From Methylobacterium sp. (lineage in GTDB: Bacteria > Pseudomonadota > Alphaproteobacteria > Rhizobiales > Beijerinckiaceae): DNA of 64,000 nt. A program made the translations under genes and the position numbers. Numbering within the stretch: position 1 is the first letter of the stretch; the number at the start of each line of letters is the position of its first letter. The stretch spans positions 62,001-126,000 of the forward strand of contig NZ_JAIETD010000040.1 in the NCBI RefSeq assembly GCF_019745455.1. Reading direction: 5' to 3'. Under the pieces are notes generated by a model. The model did not search any database and had not been told where the DNA came from. It saw nothing but the letters and a program-made list of their open reading frames with translations. Below, in pieces: positions 25,353 to 37,931 of the stretch.

Positions 25353-25652
25353 CTATTGCGTCGGCACCGTCTGCAATTCCGGACTGCGGATTGTCGAGTA
25401 GTCGCCGGTCGCGCGCGCCCTGGACAGGTCGTGCGCGTTCTGGAGGTTGAGCCAGAACTGAGCCGACGTGCCGAACCGGACACCGAGCCGGATCGCGGTG
25501 TCGGCCGTCATTCCCCGTCGCTCGCGGATGATGTCCGACAACCGGTTGGAGGGCACGCCGATCTCCGCCGCCACCCGCCGGGCGCTGAGGCCGAGCGGCT
25601 TCATGTAGTCCTCCAGAAGGACTGCACCGGGATGGGTACGAACGCGTGGCAT
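25353..25652 (-). CDS. higA: HigA-type antitoxin (Xre helix-turn-helix)
   Basis: A 99-residue HigA antitoxin. MPRVRTHPGAVLLEDYMKPL is the standard opening; the HTH is LSARRVAAEIGVPSNRLSDI followed by the signature GMTADTAIRLGVRFGTSAQF and WLNLQNAHDL. ATG 25652 has AAGGAG seven bases upstream. It lies 62 bases downstream of higB on the same strand, the inverted toxin-first order typical of higBA. Confidence 0.92.
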   Translation of the reverse strand: MPRVRTHPGAVLLEDYMKPLGLSARRVAAEIGVPSNRLSDIIRERRGMTADTAIRLGVRFGTSAQFWLNLQNAHDLSRARATGDYSTIRSPELQTVPTQ

Positions 25653-25714
25653 CTCCGATCTCCTTGTTATCGCTGTAGGTTTTGGTGCCTGATCAAGAGG
25701 TGAAGCATCACGCC

Positions 25715-25996
25715 TTAGTGGTAGTCGAGGATTCCGACGTCCTCCGGACCCTGCGCGGTCCATCGGAAGCAAATACGCCACTGATCGTTGATCTGGATGC
25801 TGTACATCCCCGCGCGGTCGCCTCTGAGAAGCTCGAGGCGATTTGCAGGTGGCGAGCGAAGATCGTCCAAGTCCGTGGCGGCGTCGAGAAGATCGAGCTT
25901 TCGCCCGGCGACGGCTTCGAATGAGTGCCATTGCCGATGACATTCGCCATCCTCGAAAAACGCCTTGGTGCGCTTGTCTGCGAAGCTCTGAATCAT
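25715..25996 (-). CDS. higB: HigB-type toxin (RelE superfamily)
   Basis: A 93-residue HigB toxin, a ribosome-dependent mRNA endonuclease in characterised systems. Diagnostic segments: MIQSFADKRTKAFFEDGECH, RKLDLLDAATDLDDLRSPPA, NRLELLRGDRAGMYSIQIND and QWRICFRWTAQGPEDVGILD, ending DYH. The N-terminal SFADKxTxxFFEDG and terminal VxIVDYH-like ending are intact, so it is likely functional. The operator palindrome at 26005-26024 lies 8 bases upstream of the ATG. Confidence 0.92.
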   Translation of the reverse strand: MIQSFADKRTKAFFEDGECHRQWHSFEAVAGRKLDLLDAATDLDDLRSPPANRLELLRGDRAGMYSIQINDQWRICFRWTAQGPEDVGILDYH

Positions 25997-26004
25997 GATC
26001 GTGC

Positions 26005-26024
26005 TACGTGATACGCTTCACGTA
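26005..26024. promoter_or_regulatory. higBA operator palindrome
   Basis: Inverted repeat TACGTGA (26005-26011) and TCACGTA (26018-26024) separated by six bases, immediately upstream of the higB start codon (25996). Its position between promoter and start fits HigA/HigBA autorepression. Confidence 0.7.
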
Positions 26025-26242
26025 ACAACTCGCATTGGGGGGCCAAGGGACTGATGAGGGGCCTCCTTCGGTTATTCCATATATGAAGGAGTGGCCGCGT
26101 ATCATGCGCGACAGGATTCAGGCCGCCGGACGTCGCCGGGTACGCGTGCGATCTTAAAACAGCCGCCTTGTGCATCGCATATTCATCCTCTCAGGCGCAC
26201 GGTCCCGGCGCCTCCTGACAGGCCTGGTCCCGCGCGCCCTCG

Positions 26243-29200
26243 ATGAACATCATTCTGATCAAGCTGTTCGCGACGGCCCTGACGCTGAGCCAGGTGACGA
26301 CCCGGCCGGACGCCGTGAAGACGCAGTTCGACCCGGCGACTGACGGGCCGCAGGTGGTGCAGATCCTGCGCGACGGCTGCGCCCATATGCGCAAGGCCTT
26401 CGACATCGAGGACATCAACCTCGACGACCTCATCTCCACCGCCATGGAGGACCCCACCGCCGTGGCGGGAGCGGGGGCGCCCAAGCTCCTGCACGGGCTC
26501 GATATCGGGGAGCTCAACACGAGCTACCGGCAGTTCTGCAAGGGCGAGAGCCCGGCGAACTCGCCCTTCGACGCCGCGGCGGTCATCGCCTTCTACAACA
26601 AGGCTGCCGCCGACCTCCCGGCGGCCGAGACGTGGAAGGACCCCAAGCTCCCCGGCGTCAGCCTCATCCTCGACCGGGCAGGCAAGCGCTTCTCGGAGAC
26701 CTTCGAGCCGAACGGTCGCCGCCTCGTCGTGCCCATCGCCACCGTCCCCGTGCGCGTTCAGAAGGCCTTCGTCGCCGCCGAGGACAAGCGCTTCGAGACC
26801 CATAAGGGCATCGACGAGCGCGGCGTCATCCGCGCCTTCATCGGCAATCTCGCCTCGCCGGGGCGCCCGGCCGGCGGTTCGACCATCACCCAGCAGGTGG
26901 TCAAGAACCTCATGGTGGGCGACGACGTCACCTACGAGCGCAAGATCCGCGAGATGATCGTGGCGGCACGCCTCGAGCGCATCCTCTCCAAGCCCGAGAT
27001 CCTCGGGCTCTACCTCAACGCGATCTATCTCGGCCGCGGCGCCTACGGCATCGAGATGGCGGCGCGCAGCTATTTCGGCAAATCGGTGGGCCAGCTCAGC
27101 CTCACCGAGGCGGCCCTCCTCGCCGGAATGCCCAAGGGGCCGAATTACTACAGCCCCGACAAGTACCCCGACCGCGCCCGCGAGCGCCGCGCCTATGTGC
27201 TGGCCCGGATGAAGGACGAGGGCGTCATCACCGAGGCCGAGCTGACCCAGGCCGCCAACGCGCCGCTGGGCCTGGTGACGCCCGAGGCGAGCCGGCGCGA
27301 TTCGGGCTTCTACGTCGTCGATTACCTCGCCCGCGAGGCGCGCACCTTCGCGGGCCTCGAATCCCTCACCGCCGCCTCCTACACGCTGCGCTCGACCATC
27401 AATGCCGGCCTGCAACGGGCGGCCGAGACGGCATTGCAGGATGGGCTTTCGGCCTACGAGCGCAGCACTGGGCGACAGGCCTACGAGGGGCCGGAATTCA
27501 ACCTCGCCGAGGCGATCCGCAAGCTCGAAGGTGGTCCCGCGCCGGTGCCCGCGTCGCCGGCCGCGCCCGGGCCGAAACCCGCGGAGCCGTCCCAGCCCGC
27601 GCTGGTCAACGGCGTGCCGCTCCTCGTCGGCGGCGAAGCCAGGACCGCGACGATGACGCCGTCGCCGAAGCCGGTCGAGGTCGCCAAACCCGCCGAGGAG
27701 AAGACTGCCGCGAAGCCCGTGGAGGCGAAGGCGACCGTCCGCGCCAAGGCCGGCGATCCGAAAGTACCGGCCGAGAAACCGACTTGGCTTCGTGCCTTGC
27801 AGGCCGCTCGCCCGGTTCTCTACGACGTCCACTGGCCCCTGGCGGTGGTGCTCGATAACGGACGCAACGGCGTGAAGGTCGGGCTTGCCGACGGGCGCAT
27901 CGCCAGCCTCGATCCCGGCCCGGCGCGGGGGCGGCTCCAGACCTACGACGTGGTCCGGGTCAAGCTGCGCGACGCCAAGGCCAAGACGCCGCGTGCCGAG
28001 ATCCGGGTCCGCCCCGTCGTACAGGGCGCAGCCCTGGTCCTGGAGAACCGCACCGGCGCGATCCTCGCCATGGCGGGCGGCTTCTCCTATCCGGTGAGCC
28101 AGCTCAACCGGGTGACGCAGACCGTGCGCCAGCCGGGCTCGACCCTGAAGCCCCTCACCTATCTCGCCGCGCTGAACGCAGGGCTCCAGCCCAACACCCT
28201 CATTCTCGACACCGCCGTCACCCTCCCGCCGATCGGAGGCGCCGGCGATTCCTGGAGCCCGAAGAACTACGATGGCGGCGGCTCGGGCGTGACGACCCTG
28301 CGCCGCGGCCTCGAATTCTCGAAGAACCTCGTCACCGCTCGGCTGCTTCAGGGCGGCATCGCGCCGACGGCGCCCGCGAGCCTGCAGCGGATTTGTGACC
28401 TCGCCCTCGAAGCGCAGCTTTATGCGGAGTGCGAGCGCTACTATCCCTTCGTGCTGGGCTCGCAGCCGGTGCGGATGCTCGATCTCGCCGCCTTCTACGC
28501 TGCCATCGCCAATGAGGGTGCGAGGCCCGCGCCTCACGTGCTCGAAGGCGTCGAGCGCGACGGCAAGGCCCTCTACCAGCGCGGCCTGCGCGAGCCGGCG
28601 CGGATCGGATCGGCCGACCGCGTCGCCTTCTACCAGCTCAAGACCATGCTTCAGGGGGTGACCCATCATGGCACCGCCGCGGCCCTGGCTCGTATCTCCG
28701 GCATGGTGGCGGGCAAGACTGGTACCTCCGAGAACGAGAACGACGCCTGGTTCGCCGGGTTCTCCAACGAGGTCACCGTCGTCGTTTGGATCGGCTACGA
28801 CAATGCCGACGGGACCCGGCGGACCCTGGGCCGCGGCCAGACCGGCGGCCATGTGGCGGTGCCGATCGCCGGCAGCATCTTCCAGGCTGCCTGGGCCAAC
28901 GGCGTGTCCAAGAGCCCCTTGGCGCCGCCCAGCACGGAGGCCCGTCCCTATCTCGTCGACCTGCCGATCGATCCGCGCTCCGGCGAGCGGATCTCAGATG
29001 GCGGGTTCATGGAGCATTTCCGGCTCAAGGACGGACGCATGGCCGATACCCGCACGCGGCTCCTGCCCGGCGAGACCCGAACCGCAATGCGGCCGGATGC
29101 CGAGGACGGCGATCTTGAGGGCGTCGACCCCGATACGGAATCCCGGACAGACCCCGATCTCGACATCCTCGATACGCTCAGGCGCCGACGCGCCGAGGTC

Positions 29201-29374
29201 GAACCGCTCGACCCCTTCGGCGGCCGAGGCTCGGTTCAACGTGGCCGGCGCGACGCCGACGTCTACCAGCCCTGGCCGGGCGCCCAGCGCTCGCCCTTCG
29301 GCGACGAGGAGAGCTATCCGCGCGCGCGCCGCCGGGATCCGGACTATCTCTTCGGCGACGACCCGCGCTACTGA
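26243..29374 (+). CDS. Class A penicillin-binding protein (PBP1A-like)
   Basis: A 1043-residue bifunctional peptidoglycan synthase. After a short hydrophobic N terminus and a 140-residue helical region comes the GT51 transglycosylase (about 150-330) with catalytic Glu180 in AAEDKRFETHKGID and GGSTITQQVVKN. A Pro/Ala/Lys-rich linker (about 430-515) leads to the transpeptidase, with Ser633 in QPGSTLKPLTY and KTGT at 825-828. The acidic/Arg-rich tail is disordered. The ATG 26243 start gives only a weak signal-like anchor (IILIKLFATALTL), which is odd for a class A PBP. Not in an obvious operon; a secreted protein gene follows 30 bases later. Confidence 0.9.
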   Translation: MNIILIKLFATALTLSQVTTRPDAVKTQFDPATDGPQVVQILRDGCAHMRKAFDIEDINLDDLISTAMEDPTAVAGAGAPKLLHGLDIGELNTSYRQFCKGESPANSPFDAAAVIAFYNKAAADLPAAETWKDPKLPGVSLILDRAGKRFSETFEPNGRRLVVPIATVPVRVQKAFVAAEDKRFETHKGIDERGVIRAFIGNLASPGRPAGGSTITQQVVKNLMVGDDVTYERKIREMIVAARLERILSKPEILGLYLNAIYLGRGAYGIEMAARSYFGKSVGQLSLTEAALLAGMPKGPNYYSPDKYPDRARERRAYVLARMKDEGVITEAELTQAANAPLGLVTPEASRRDSGFYVVDYLAREARTFAGLESLTAASYTLRSTINAGLQRAAETALQDGLSAYERSTGRQAYEGPEFNLAEAIRKLEGGPAPVPASPAAPGPKPAEPSQPALVNGVPLLVGGEARTATMTPSPKPVEVAKPAEEKTAAKPVEAKATVRAKAGDPKVPAEKPTWLRALQAARPVLYDVHWPLAVVLDNGRNGVKVGLADGRIASLDPGPARGRLQTYDVVRVKLRDAKAKTPRAEIRVRPVVQGAALVLENRTGAILAMAGGFSYPVSQLNRVTQTVRQPGSTLKPLTYLAALNAGLQPNTLILDTAVTLPPIGGAGDSWSPKNYDGGGSGVTTLRRGLEFSKNLVTARLLQGGIAPTAPASLQRICDLALEAQLYAECERYYPFVLGSQPVRMLDLAAFYAAIANEGARPAPHVLEGVERDGKALYQRGLREPARIGSADRVAFYQLKTMLQGVTHHGTAAALARISGMVAGKTGTSENENDAWFAGFSNEVTVVVWIGYDNADGTRRTLGRGQTGGHVAVPIAGSIFQAAWANGVSKSPLAPPSTEARPYLVDLPIDPRSGERISDGGFMEHFRLKDGRMADTRTRLLPGETRTAMRPDAEDGDLEGVDPDTESRTDPDLDILDTLRRRRAEVEPLDPFGGRGSVQRGRRDADVYQPWPGAQRSPFGDEESYPRARRRDPDYLFGDDPRY

Positions 29375-29404
29375 GCGCCCTTCCCCACCATCGAAGGCAC
29401 AGAC

Positions 29405-30439
29405 GTGCAAACGCAGATTCCGGCGACCCTTCTTCTCGGCCTCGTTCTGGCCACGCCTGCCGCCGCGCAGACCCCTGCCGCGCTCACCGAGCGGGTCAAG
29501 GACGTGCCGTCGATCACGGCGGCCGGGCTCTCCAGCCTCAAGCCCGGGACGATCCTGTTCACCGACCACCGCGATAACCCGTCGAACCCGGAAAGCGGCC
29601 TGATTCCCTATCTCGATTGGGGCAAGGCGCGACCGGCCGAGCGCGCGGCCCTGGCGCCCTATGCCAGCTACGCCGAGCCCGACTACACCATCACGGTCAA
29701 CGGCGTGTCGAAGCCGCGCCACGAGACCCTCAAGGTCTATGTCGCGCAGGGGCGGTTCGTGTTGCCGAAAGCCCCTGGGGCCGTCGACCTCTCGTCCTAC
29801 GCGACGCTCGCCTTCGTCGCGAAGATGGATCCGGTGATCAAGCACAAGGCGCTCACCCCTGCCGACGTCACCCCGACCAAAGACCCGGCCGCGGCCTTCG
29901 CCAAGCGCCCCGACCGCCCCTGGTGCGATGCCGGCACCGTCTGCATCGAGTCCCGCTACGATCTCGAGGGCAAGCTACCGCTGGGCGTCAAGCTCGCCAA
30001 CAAGCTCGAGGATGGCGCGACCAAGAAGGTCGCCGAGTTCGTTTCGTTCCAGAGCGAACTACGAACCCTTCCCGCCGCCGAAGCGGCCGGATTGTCGGCC
30101 CTCACGGGCATCGAGACGCCGGTGACCGGCGGGCTCGAACAGACGATCTTCTGGGTCAACCAGATCCTGCGTTTCGGCAAGTTCCTGGCGGTGGTCCAGC
30201 CGCTGCCGGGCGACGCGGGCAAGAGCGTCGTCACCACCTACATGGCGCTGGCGATCAAGGCGGATGTGCTCGAGCGCAAGCAGGAATATGCCCGCGTGCC
30301 GGTGCTCAAGAACCTGCTGCCGGCGCAGGTGCTGATGGGCAACTCGTCCTTCAACACCGGCACCTCGATCAGCGCCGGCCTTCCGGTCTATGCCCGCAAC
30401 CGCTTGGCTGCCTTCGCCGAGGCGCTGGCCAAGAACTAA
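29405..30439 (+). CDS. Secreted protein of unknown function
   Basis: A 344-residue protein starting with GTG 29405 and a clear signal peptide (PATLLLGLVLATPAAAQ), so it is exported. The body has recurrent patterns such as DVPSITAAGLSSLKPGTILF and TDHRDNPSNPESGLIPYLDW, a single Cys pair (CDAGTVCIESRYDL) that may form a disulfide, and a conserved-looking C-terminal half. No family recognised. It directly follows the penicillin-binding protein gene (30 bases), so an envelope role is likely by context only. Confidence 0.75.
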   Translation: MQTQIPATLLLGLVLATPAAAQTPAALTERVKDVPSITAAGLSSLKPGTILFTDHRDNPSNPESGLIPYLDWGKARPAERAALAPYASYAEPDYTITVNGVSKPRHETLKVYVAQGRFVLPKAPGAVDLSSYATLAFVAKMDPVIKHKALTPADVTPTKDPAAAFAKRPDRPWCDAGTVCIESRYDLEGKLPLGVKLANKLEDGATKKVAEFVSFQSELRTLPAAEAAGLSALTGIETPVTGGLEQTIFWVNQILRFGKFLAVVQPLPGDAGKSVVTTYMALAIKADVLERKQEYARVPVLKNLLPAQVLMGNSSFNTGTSISAGLPVYARNRLAAFAEALAKN

Positions 30440-30457
30440 GTCCCGGAAAGAACCGAT

Positions 30458-30676
30458 TTAGTTCCCGCGGAACATGATCGATGGCAGGCTCGGCGCCGTG
30501 TACTGGCGGTTGACGTCGCGGCGGGTCTGGGTGCCGTTGGTGTTGCTCGACTGCTTGTAATTGCTCGCGTCGAAGGTTTCCGAGAAGGCGCTGCGCCCGC
30601 TCGGGCCGGTATCGGCGCTGTTGCAGGCGGCAAGGCCGCCGCACAGGGCGGCGACGAGGAGGAGGCGCAGTCGCAT
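30458..30676 (-). CDS. Small lipoprotein
   Basis: A 72-residue predicted lipoprotein: signal MRLRLLLVAALCGGLAAC with a LAAC lipobox, then a short Ser/Thr/Asn-rich tail ending SIMFRGN. After lipidation at Cys18 the mature chain is about 55 residues. Convergent with the secreted-protein gene. No family beyond small lipoprotein was recognised. Confidence 0.65.
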   Translation of the reverse strand: MRLRLLLVAALCGGLAACNSADTGPSGRSAFSETFDASNYKQSSNTNGTQTRRDVNRQYTAPSLPSIMFRGN

Positions 30677-30901
30677 GACGGTAATTCCCGGCTGATCCGT
30701 TCCTCGCCGTGGTGGTGCCGCTTGGTACCCGCCGTCAACGCATGATGAACGAGGCGTCGACGGTTCCTGCGCAAGTGATGTCGCCCGGCCACGCAAAAAG
30801 AGACCAAACCACGACATCGCCGAACCGAACTGGCAGTATTCGTTGGACAGGAAGCGCTCGCCGTCTGGCGTTCTGTCCGGATTTGCGTGCAGATGGACGC
30901 A

Positions 30902-31144
30902 ATGAGCAACGTTCTTCAATTCCGGCGTCCAACGCCCGCCGTCGCAGAGACCGACGTCGTAGCTGTCGCAGACGATCTGTTCGGGCTCCTGGACCAACTC
31001 CAGGCCCTTAGCGCCCGCGCGGCACTTATGGGGCGTCCAACCCGCGAGGTCGAGCGGACGGTTCAGAACCTGCTCGATGCCGTGACCGCAGTGGAACGTG
31101 CCCTCGATTGCCTAGGCGAGGGCGAAGAGGCGGGACAGGGCTGA
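30902..31144 (+). CDS. Small protein of unknown function
   Basis: An 80-residue frame starting MSNVLQFRRPTPAVAETDVV. It is mostly alpha-helical (VADDLFGLLDQLQALSARAA, NLLDAVTAVERALDCLGEG) with a small basic N terminus and no signal peptide. ATG 30902 is preferred over an earlier ATG at 30887. No family recognised. It lies upstream of a Crp/Fnr regulator. Confidence 0.55.
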   Translation: MSNVLQFRRPTPAVAETDVVAVADDLFGLLDQLQALSARAALMGRPTREVERTVQNLLDAVTAVERALDCLGEGEEAGQG

Positions 31145-31288
31145 ACCGCCGGACGGCCTAATCCGAACGCACCATGAGGATGGCTGAATTCTTTCAGCCA
31201 TTGTCTACAATAAGACTGACGGACCGCAGGCTCTGCAGTAGATCGGAGGTCATCCCTGGCCGTCTCTCATCCGATCATTCCCATCCTC

Positions 31289-32089
31289 ATGTCCACGATT
31301 TCCCGCTTCGCCTCCGATCATGTGCCGTTCGAAGGCAACCTCCTCCTGAGGTCACTACGCGAGGATGACCGTGCCCTGATCGTCCCTCATCTCGAGGTCC
31401 GCACCTGCGAGCGCGGTGAGGTGCTGTTCGCGGCGGGGGAGGAGGTCTCGTCGATCTCGTTTCCCTGCGATCAGGCGGTGGTGACCCTGATCGTCGCCAT
31501 GCGCGACGGGCGCAGCGCCGAGACGGCCACGATCGGCCGCGAGGGCGCCGTCGGCGGCGTCGTCAGTGCCGGTTGCCTCCCCGCCTCCACTTCAGCCGTG
31601 ATCCAGATACCCGGCAGGGTCCTGCGCATCGATGCGGTCAAGCTGCAGGAGGCGAAGCGACGCTCCCCCGCGGTCGCCAACCTGTTCACCCGCTACGCCG
31701 ACTGCCTCCTCGCCCAGGTCCTTCAATCCGTCGCCTGCAATGCCCTACATCCGATCGAGGGGCGTTGCCTGCGCTGGCTCCTGACCCTGCAGGACAGGAT
31801 CGGCACTCCGGTCCTGCCGGTGACCCATGAGTTGCTGGCCGCGATGCTCGGCGTCCAGAGGACCTACCTGACCCGCATCCTCCGCAGTCTGCAGCAGCAG
31901 GGCCTGATCGAGGTCGGGCGCGGCCGAATCACCATCCTGAATCGCCCGGCCGTGGCTGAAGTAGCCTGCGAATGTCACGGCGTCGTGGTGCGGCATTACG
32001 AGGATGTGCTTGGGGCGGTCTACGGCTCGTCAGGACGGCTTATTGCCGTAGGTCCGCCTAACGAAGCCACCGCCTCGGCTGGGCTTTGA
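31289..32089 (+). CDS. Crp/Fnr family transcriptional regulator
   Basis: A 266-residue regulator. The N-terminal cyclic-nucleotide-binding-like beta-barrel covers about residues 20-140 (VRTCERGEVLFAAGEEVSSI and ETATIGREGAVGG); the C-terminal winged helix about 160-225 contains the HTH VTHELLAAMLGVQRTYLTRI followed by LRSLQQQGLIEVGRGRITIL. There is no N-terminal Cys cluster, so it is not an oxygen-sensing FNR. It belongs to the large alphaproteobacterial CRP-like group with unknown effector. Confidence 0.9.
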   Translation: MSTISRFASDHVPFEGNLLLRSLREDDRALIVPHLEVRTCERGEVLFAAGEEVSSISFPCDQAVVTLIVAMRDGRSAETATIGREGAVGGVVSAGCLPASTSAVIQIPGRVLRIDAVKLQEAKRRSPAVANLFTRYADCLLAQVLQSVACNALHPIEGRCLRWLLTLQDRIGTPVLPVTHELLAAMLGVQRTYLTRILRSLQQQGLIEVGRGRITILNRPAVAEVACECHGVVVRHYEDVLGAVYGSSGRLIAVGPPNEATASAGL

Positions 32090-32146
32090 TCCTGACCGAC
32101 GTTCGTTTCGTCCCTGCCGCCCGCGTCCGATCGGCCGGCTTTGCCT

Positions 32147-33628
32147 TCAGTGAGCCAAGACGCGGACCGCTTCCTTGGTGACCGAGATCGCCTGCGAGAC
32201 GCTGCAGACCGAGCCGGAGATGCCGCGGATGTTACGCGCGATGTCCGACACGGCCCCCGCAGCCACCTGCATGTTCTGGGACATGTCCTGCGTGACTACG
32301 CTCTGTTCCTCGACCGCTGCTGCGGTCGCCACCACGTGGCCCTGCATCGTCTCGACGGCTGCCCCGATCGTTCCGAGCGCCCCAACAACCTGCTTGGCAA
32401 GGGTCTGCACGCTATCGATCTCGCCTGAGATCTGCTGCGTCGCCTGCGCTGCCTGGTTCGCGAGGTTTTTCACCTCCTGCGCCACCACCGCAAAACCTCG
32501 TCCGGCATCGCCGGCCCGCGCCGATTCGATGGTAGCGTTGAGCGCCAGCAGGTTGATCTGTCCGGCGATGGTCTGGATCAACCCGACGATGCCCCCCATG
32601 GCGGCGGCGGCTTGGGAGAGTTCATGCGTGAACTGCCCGGCGGCATGGACCTGGGCGTTGGCATCATCGGTCGCCGACCGGGACTTGGACATGCTCTGAG
32701 AAATCTCGCTGACCGAGGCCGCGAGCTCCTCGGCGGCCGCCGCCATGGTCTGCACGTTCATCGCCGTCGATTCCGCTGCGCCGGAGGCGGCCAATGATTC
32801 CTCGTTGGAGCGGGCGATGGCACCGTCGATATCGCCGAAGTTCTTCTCGACCAGGCGTTGCAGGTCCGTCAGCAGCTTGACCTGTGCAGTAACGTCGGTC
32901 GCGAACTTGACGACCTTATAGGGACGTCCCTTCGCATCCAGGATTGGATTGTAGGAGGCTTCGATCCAGACCTCCCGTCCATCTTTGCTGAGGCGCTTGA
33001 ACTGGCCGGCCTGGAACTCTCCGCGGCGTAGCGCAGCCCAGAATTCCTCGTATTGGGTGCTCTCCCGCATCGACGGCTCGACGAACTGGCTGTGGTGGTG
33101 CCCTACGATCTCAGAAGATGCGTAGCCCAGGACGTTCAGAAAGTTGTCGTTCGCTTCCAGGATCTGGCCATCGAGATCGAAAGCGATGACTGCCTGCGAC
33201 TTGCGGATTGCGTCGATCTGCCCCTGCAGGTCCGCGTCGCGCATCCGACGGGCAGTGACGTCGGTGGCGAGTTTCACGACTTTGACGGCCTTGCCGTTTC
33301 GGTCGAGCACAGGGTTGTAGGACGCCTCGATCCACACCTCCCGGCCATCCTTGCCCAGTCGCATGAACTCCCCGGCTTGGAAGCGCCCTGCGCGCAGGTT
33401 CGCCCAGAAATCCCGATACTCTGTGCTCGCTTTGTAGGTGGGATCGACGAAGAGGCTGTGATGTTGGTCCCGGATCTCGTCGAGACGATAGCCCATCCCT
33501 TCGAGGAAACGATCGTTCGCCGTCAGGATGACGCCGTCGAGATCGAACTCGATGATCCCGCTCGACCGCGACAGAGCCTCCAGCTTGGCTTGCGTCTCTC
33601 TCGACGAATTACCCCATCCCTGAATCAT
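32147..33628 (-). CDS. Soluble methyl-accepting chemotaxis protein with two PAS domains
   Basis: A 493-residue cytoplasmic chemoreceptor. Start ATG 33628 ([16 protein letters not shown]) has AGGTGA just upstream; an upstream frame reaches 33742. Two near-duplicate PAS domains lie at about 25-140 and 145-262, each with a [12 protein letters not shown] motif and a KVVK(L/F)ATDVTA ending. The signalling domain follows, with the conserved hairpin tip [20 protein letters not shown]. No transmembrane helix or HAMP domain is visible. It probably senses an intracellular or membrane-permeant cue, perhaps redox, through PAS cofactors. Confidence 0.92.
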   Translation of the reverse strand: MIQGWGNSSRETQAKLEALSRSSGIIEFDLDGVILTANDRFLEGMGYRLDEIRDQHHSLFVDPTYKASTEYRDFWANLRAGRFQAGEFMRLGKDGREVWIEASYNPVLDRNGKAVKVVKLATDVTARRMRDADLQGQIDAIRKSQAVIAFDLDGQILEANDNFLNVLGYASSEIVGHHHSQFVEPSMRESTQYEEFWAALRRGEFQAGQFKRLSKDGREVWIEASYNPILDAKGRPYKVVKFATDVTAQVKLLTDLQRLVEKNFGDIDGAIARSNEESLAASGAAESTAMNVQTMAAAAEELAASVSEISQSMSKSRSATDDANAQVHAAGQFTHELSQAAAAMGGIVGLIQTIAGQINLLALNATIESARAGDAGRGFAVVAQEVKNLANQAAQATQQISGEIDSVQTLAKQVVGALGTIGAAVETMQGHVVATAAAVEEQSVVTQDMSQNMQVAAGAVSDIARNIRGISGSVCSVSQAISVTKEAVRVLAH

Positions 33629-34470
33629 GACGTCACCTAGCCTTGATTGTCGAAACGCGCCTCTGAACGTATCCATCTCTCGTTTACGCGCAGCCGACGT
33701 CGCTTTTGGCGTTCTGAGAGAAAGTTTTGAACGCCGCGACAATGATCGATAGATCGTCTACAAAAGATTGCTGAACTAGAACCATTTTTTTGCCGAACGA
33801 TTGCCATGCAGGGCGGCCCGTTCTTGTACCAGCAGTGTATAGATCGGTTGGCTTAATTCAGGTCTGTCGTCTTTTCTGGAGCGCTGTCAGATCGGCGCAG
33901 CTCGAAGCGATAAGTCCAGCCTTGCCACGCTCTCCCAAGCAAGGCTTCAGACGGTCCCACCCTGTCGTGAGGCCCACCTGCCTAATCCGCGTCGATGGTT
34001 CGGCTAGACAGAATGTCCTCGGAAAGCATGGCGGTGGAGGCTTAGGGCCGATGCCTTGCCGAGGTCGAAGCCCCATGGATGATCGGCGACACCGATACTC
34101 AGAACTCGCCGTTAGCCCTCTGCACGCTCCCCGATCCGCTCGATGGTCGACGGGGCTCGACCGCTAACGTGACGTTTCTCTGTCGGATTCTGCTGAAGCC
34201 TTCCGCCCGGTCCGTATCCGTGCTCGTGCGGGCGCGTTTGTTCGCCGGGATCGGTCCGCTCGTGATGTGGTTTTATAGGTTCTTCGGCCGAACGCTGGGC
34301 TGCTGAAGTCCCGGTACCCGATATTGCCGCTGTACGCTTTTTGTTCTAGCTGAAACGCTAGCGAGCCTGGCGTGTCCCTTGCCCGCGAACAGTTGCCGAC
34401 CGACATGCTGCGGCGGTGAGCACAAGCCCTTCCCATCGGCCGATACGACAGCGAAGAGACCTGCGATCCC
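33629..34470. other. Intergenic region before uvrA, no gene recognised
   Basis: About 840 bases between the chemoreceptor and uvrA. Only short, atypical open frames are present on either strand. The 33760-33900 part is comparatively AT-rich with a T-run. No tRNA, repeat or convincing LexA site was found, although one would be expected upstream of uvrA. Confidence 0.45.
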
Positions 34471-37419
<2,949 letters not shown>

Positions 37420-37931
37420 CCGCGCTGCGTCCGCTCGAGTCCGGTGGCCTCTGATTCGGGCGGGATGAGCGGTTTTTCGCCTTTCAGGGCGTCGTCCGCG
37501 GCCAAGAGGTGCTTTCGCGACGCGAGGGGGACATGCCCGACCCTCCCGCCTGGTTTGCGCAATTCTCCCGCCTCGAGGCTTAGGCAAGCGATTGAAAGCT
37601 TTGTGGTATTCTGTCGAAGACCATATGCGGTACATTGCACAACATAGGTTGCGACTTCCTCTAGATCTTAACAAGACCTTTCACTGCAGTGCATCCAAAT
37701 TGCGGCTTTTGCGCAACGGTCGATTTGGAACTGCCCCGCTGGCGAGCATCCCTCTGTCTTTCGGGGCGAACCTGTAGAATAGTTCCCAGCGTTGAGACGC
37801 GACTTGGGGCCGCAAATGGGGGGCCGCATGTCAGACCGACGATCACGTCGCGACCAAGCGGCGGACGTTCGGGCCGATATGCAAGGCTGCGTCGCGGACG
37901 CTACCTGAAATCCTTGGGAAGGACAGAGAAA
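37420..37931. other. Intergenic region upstream of the outer-membrane transporter gene
   Basis: About 510 bases with no recognisable gene. The right half is AT-richer and includes GGAAGGACAGAGAAA before the ATG at 37932. GAAC and GTTC half-sites around 37770-37790 form a short inverted repeat that may be regulatory, but this is weak. Confidence 0.4.

Noticed and set aside
26183-28852. Very long (889-codon) open frame on the reverse strand
   Set aside because: It lies opposite the penicillin-binding protein gene, whose motifs are complete. Antisense frames of this length arise from third-position GC bias; the translated composition (Gly, Arg, His, Asp-rich) is unlike a real protein.
34330-34370. 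Possible LexA/SOS box upstream of uvrA (GTTCTAGCTGAAAC)
   Set aside because: Only one half matches the alphaproteobacterial GTTC-N7-GTTC consensus, so it was not called.
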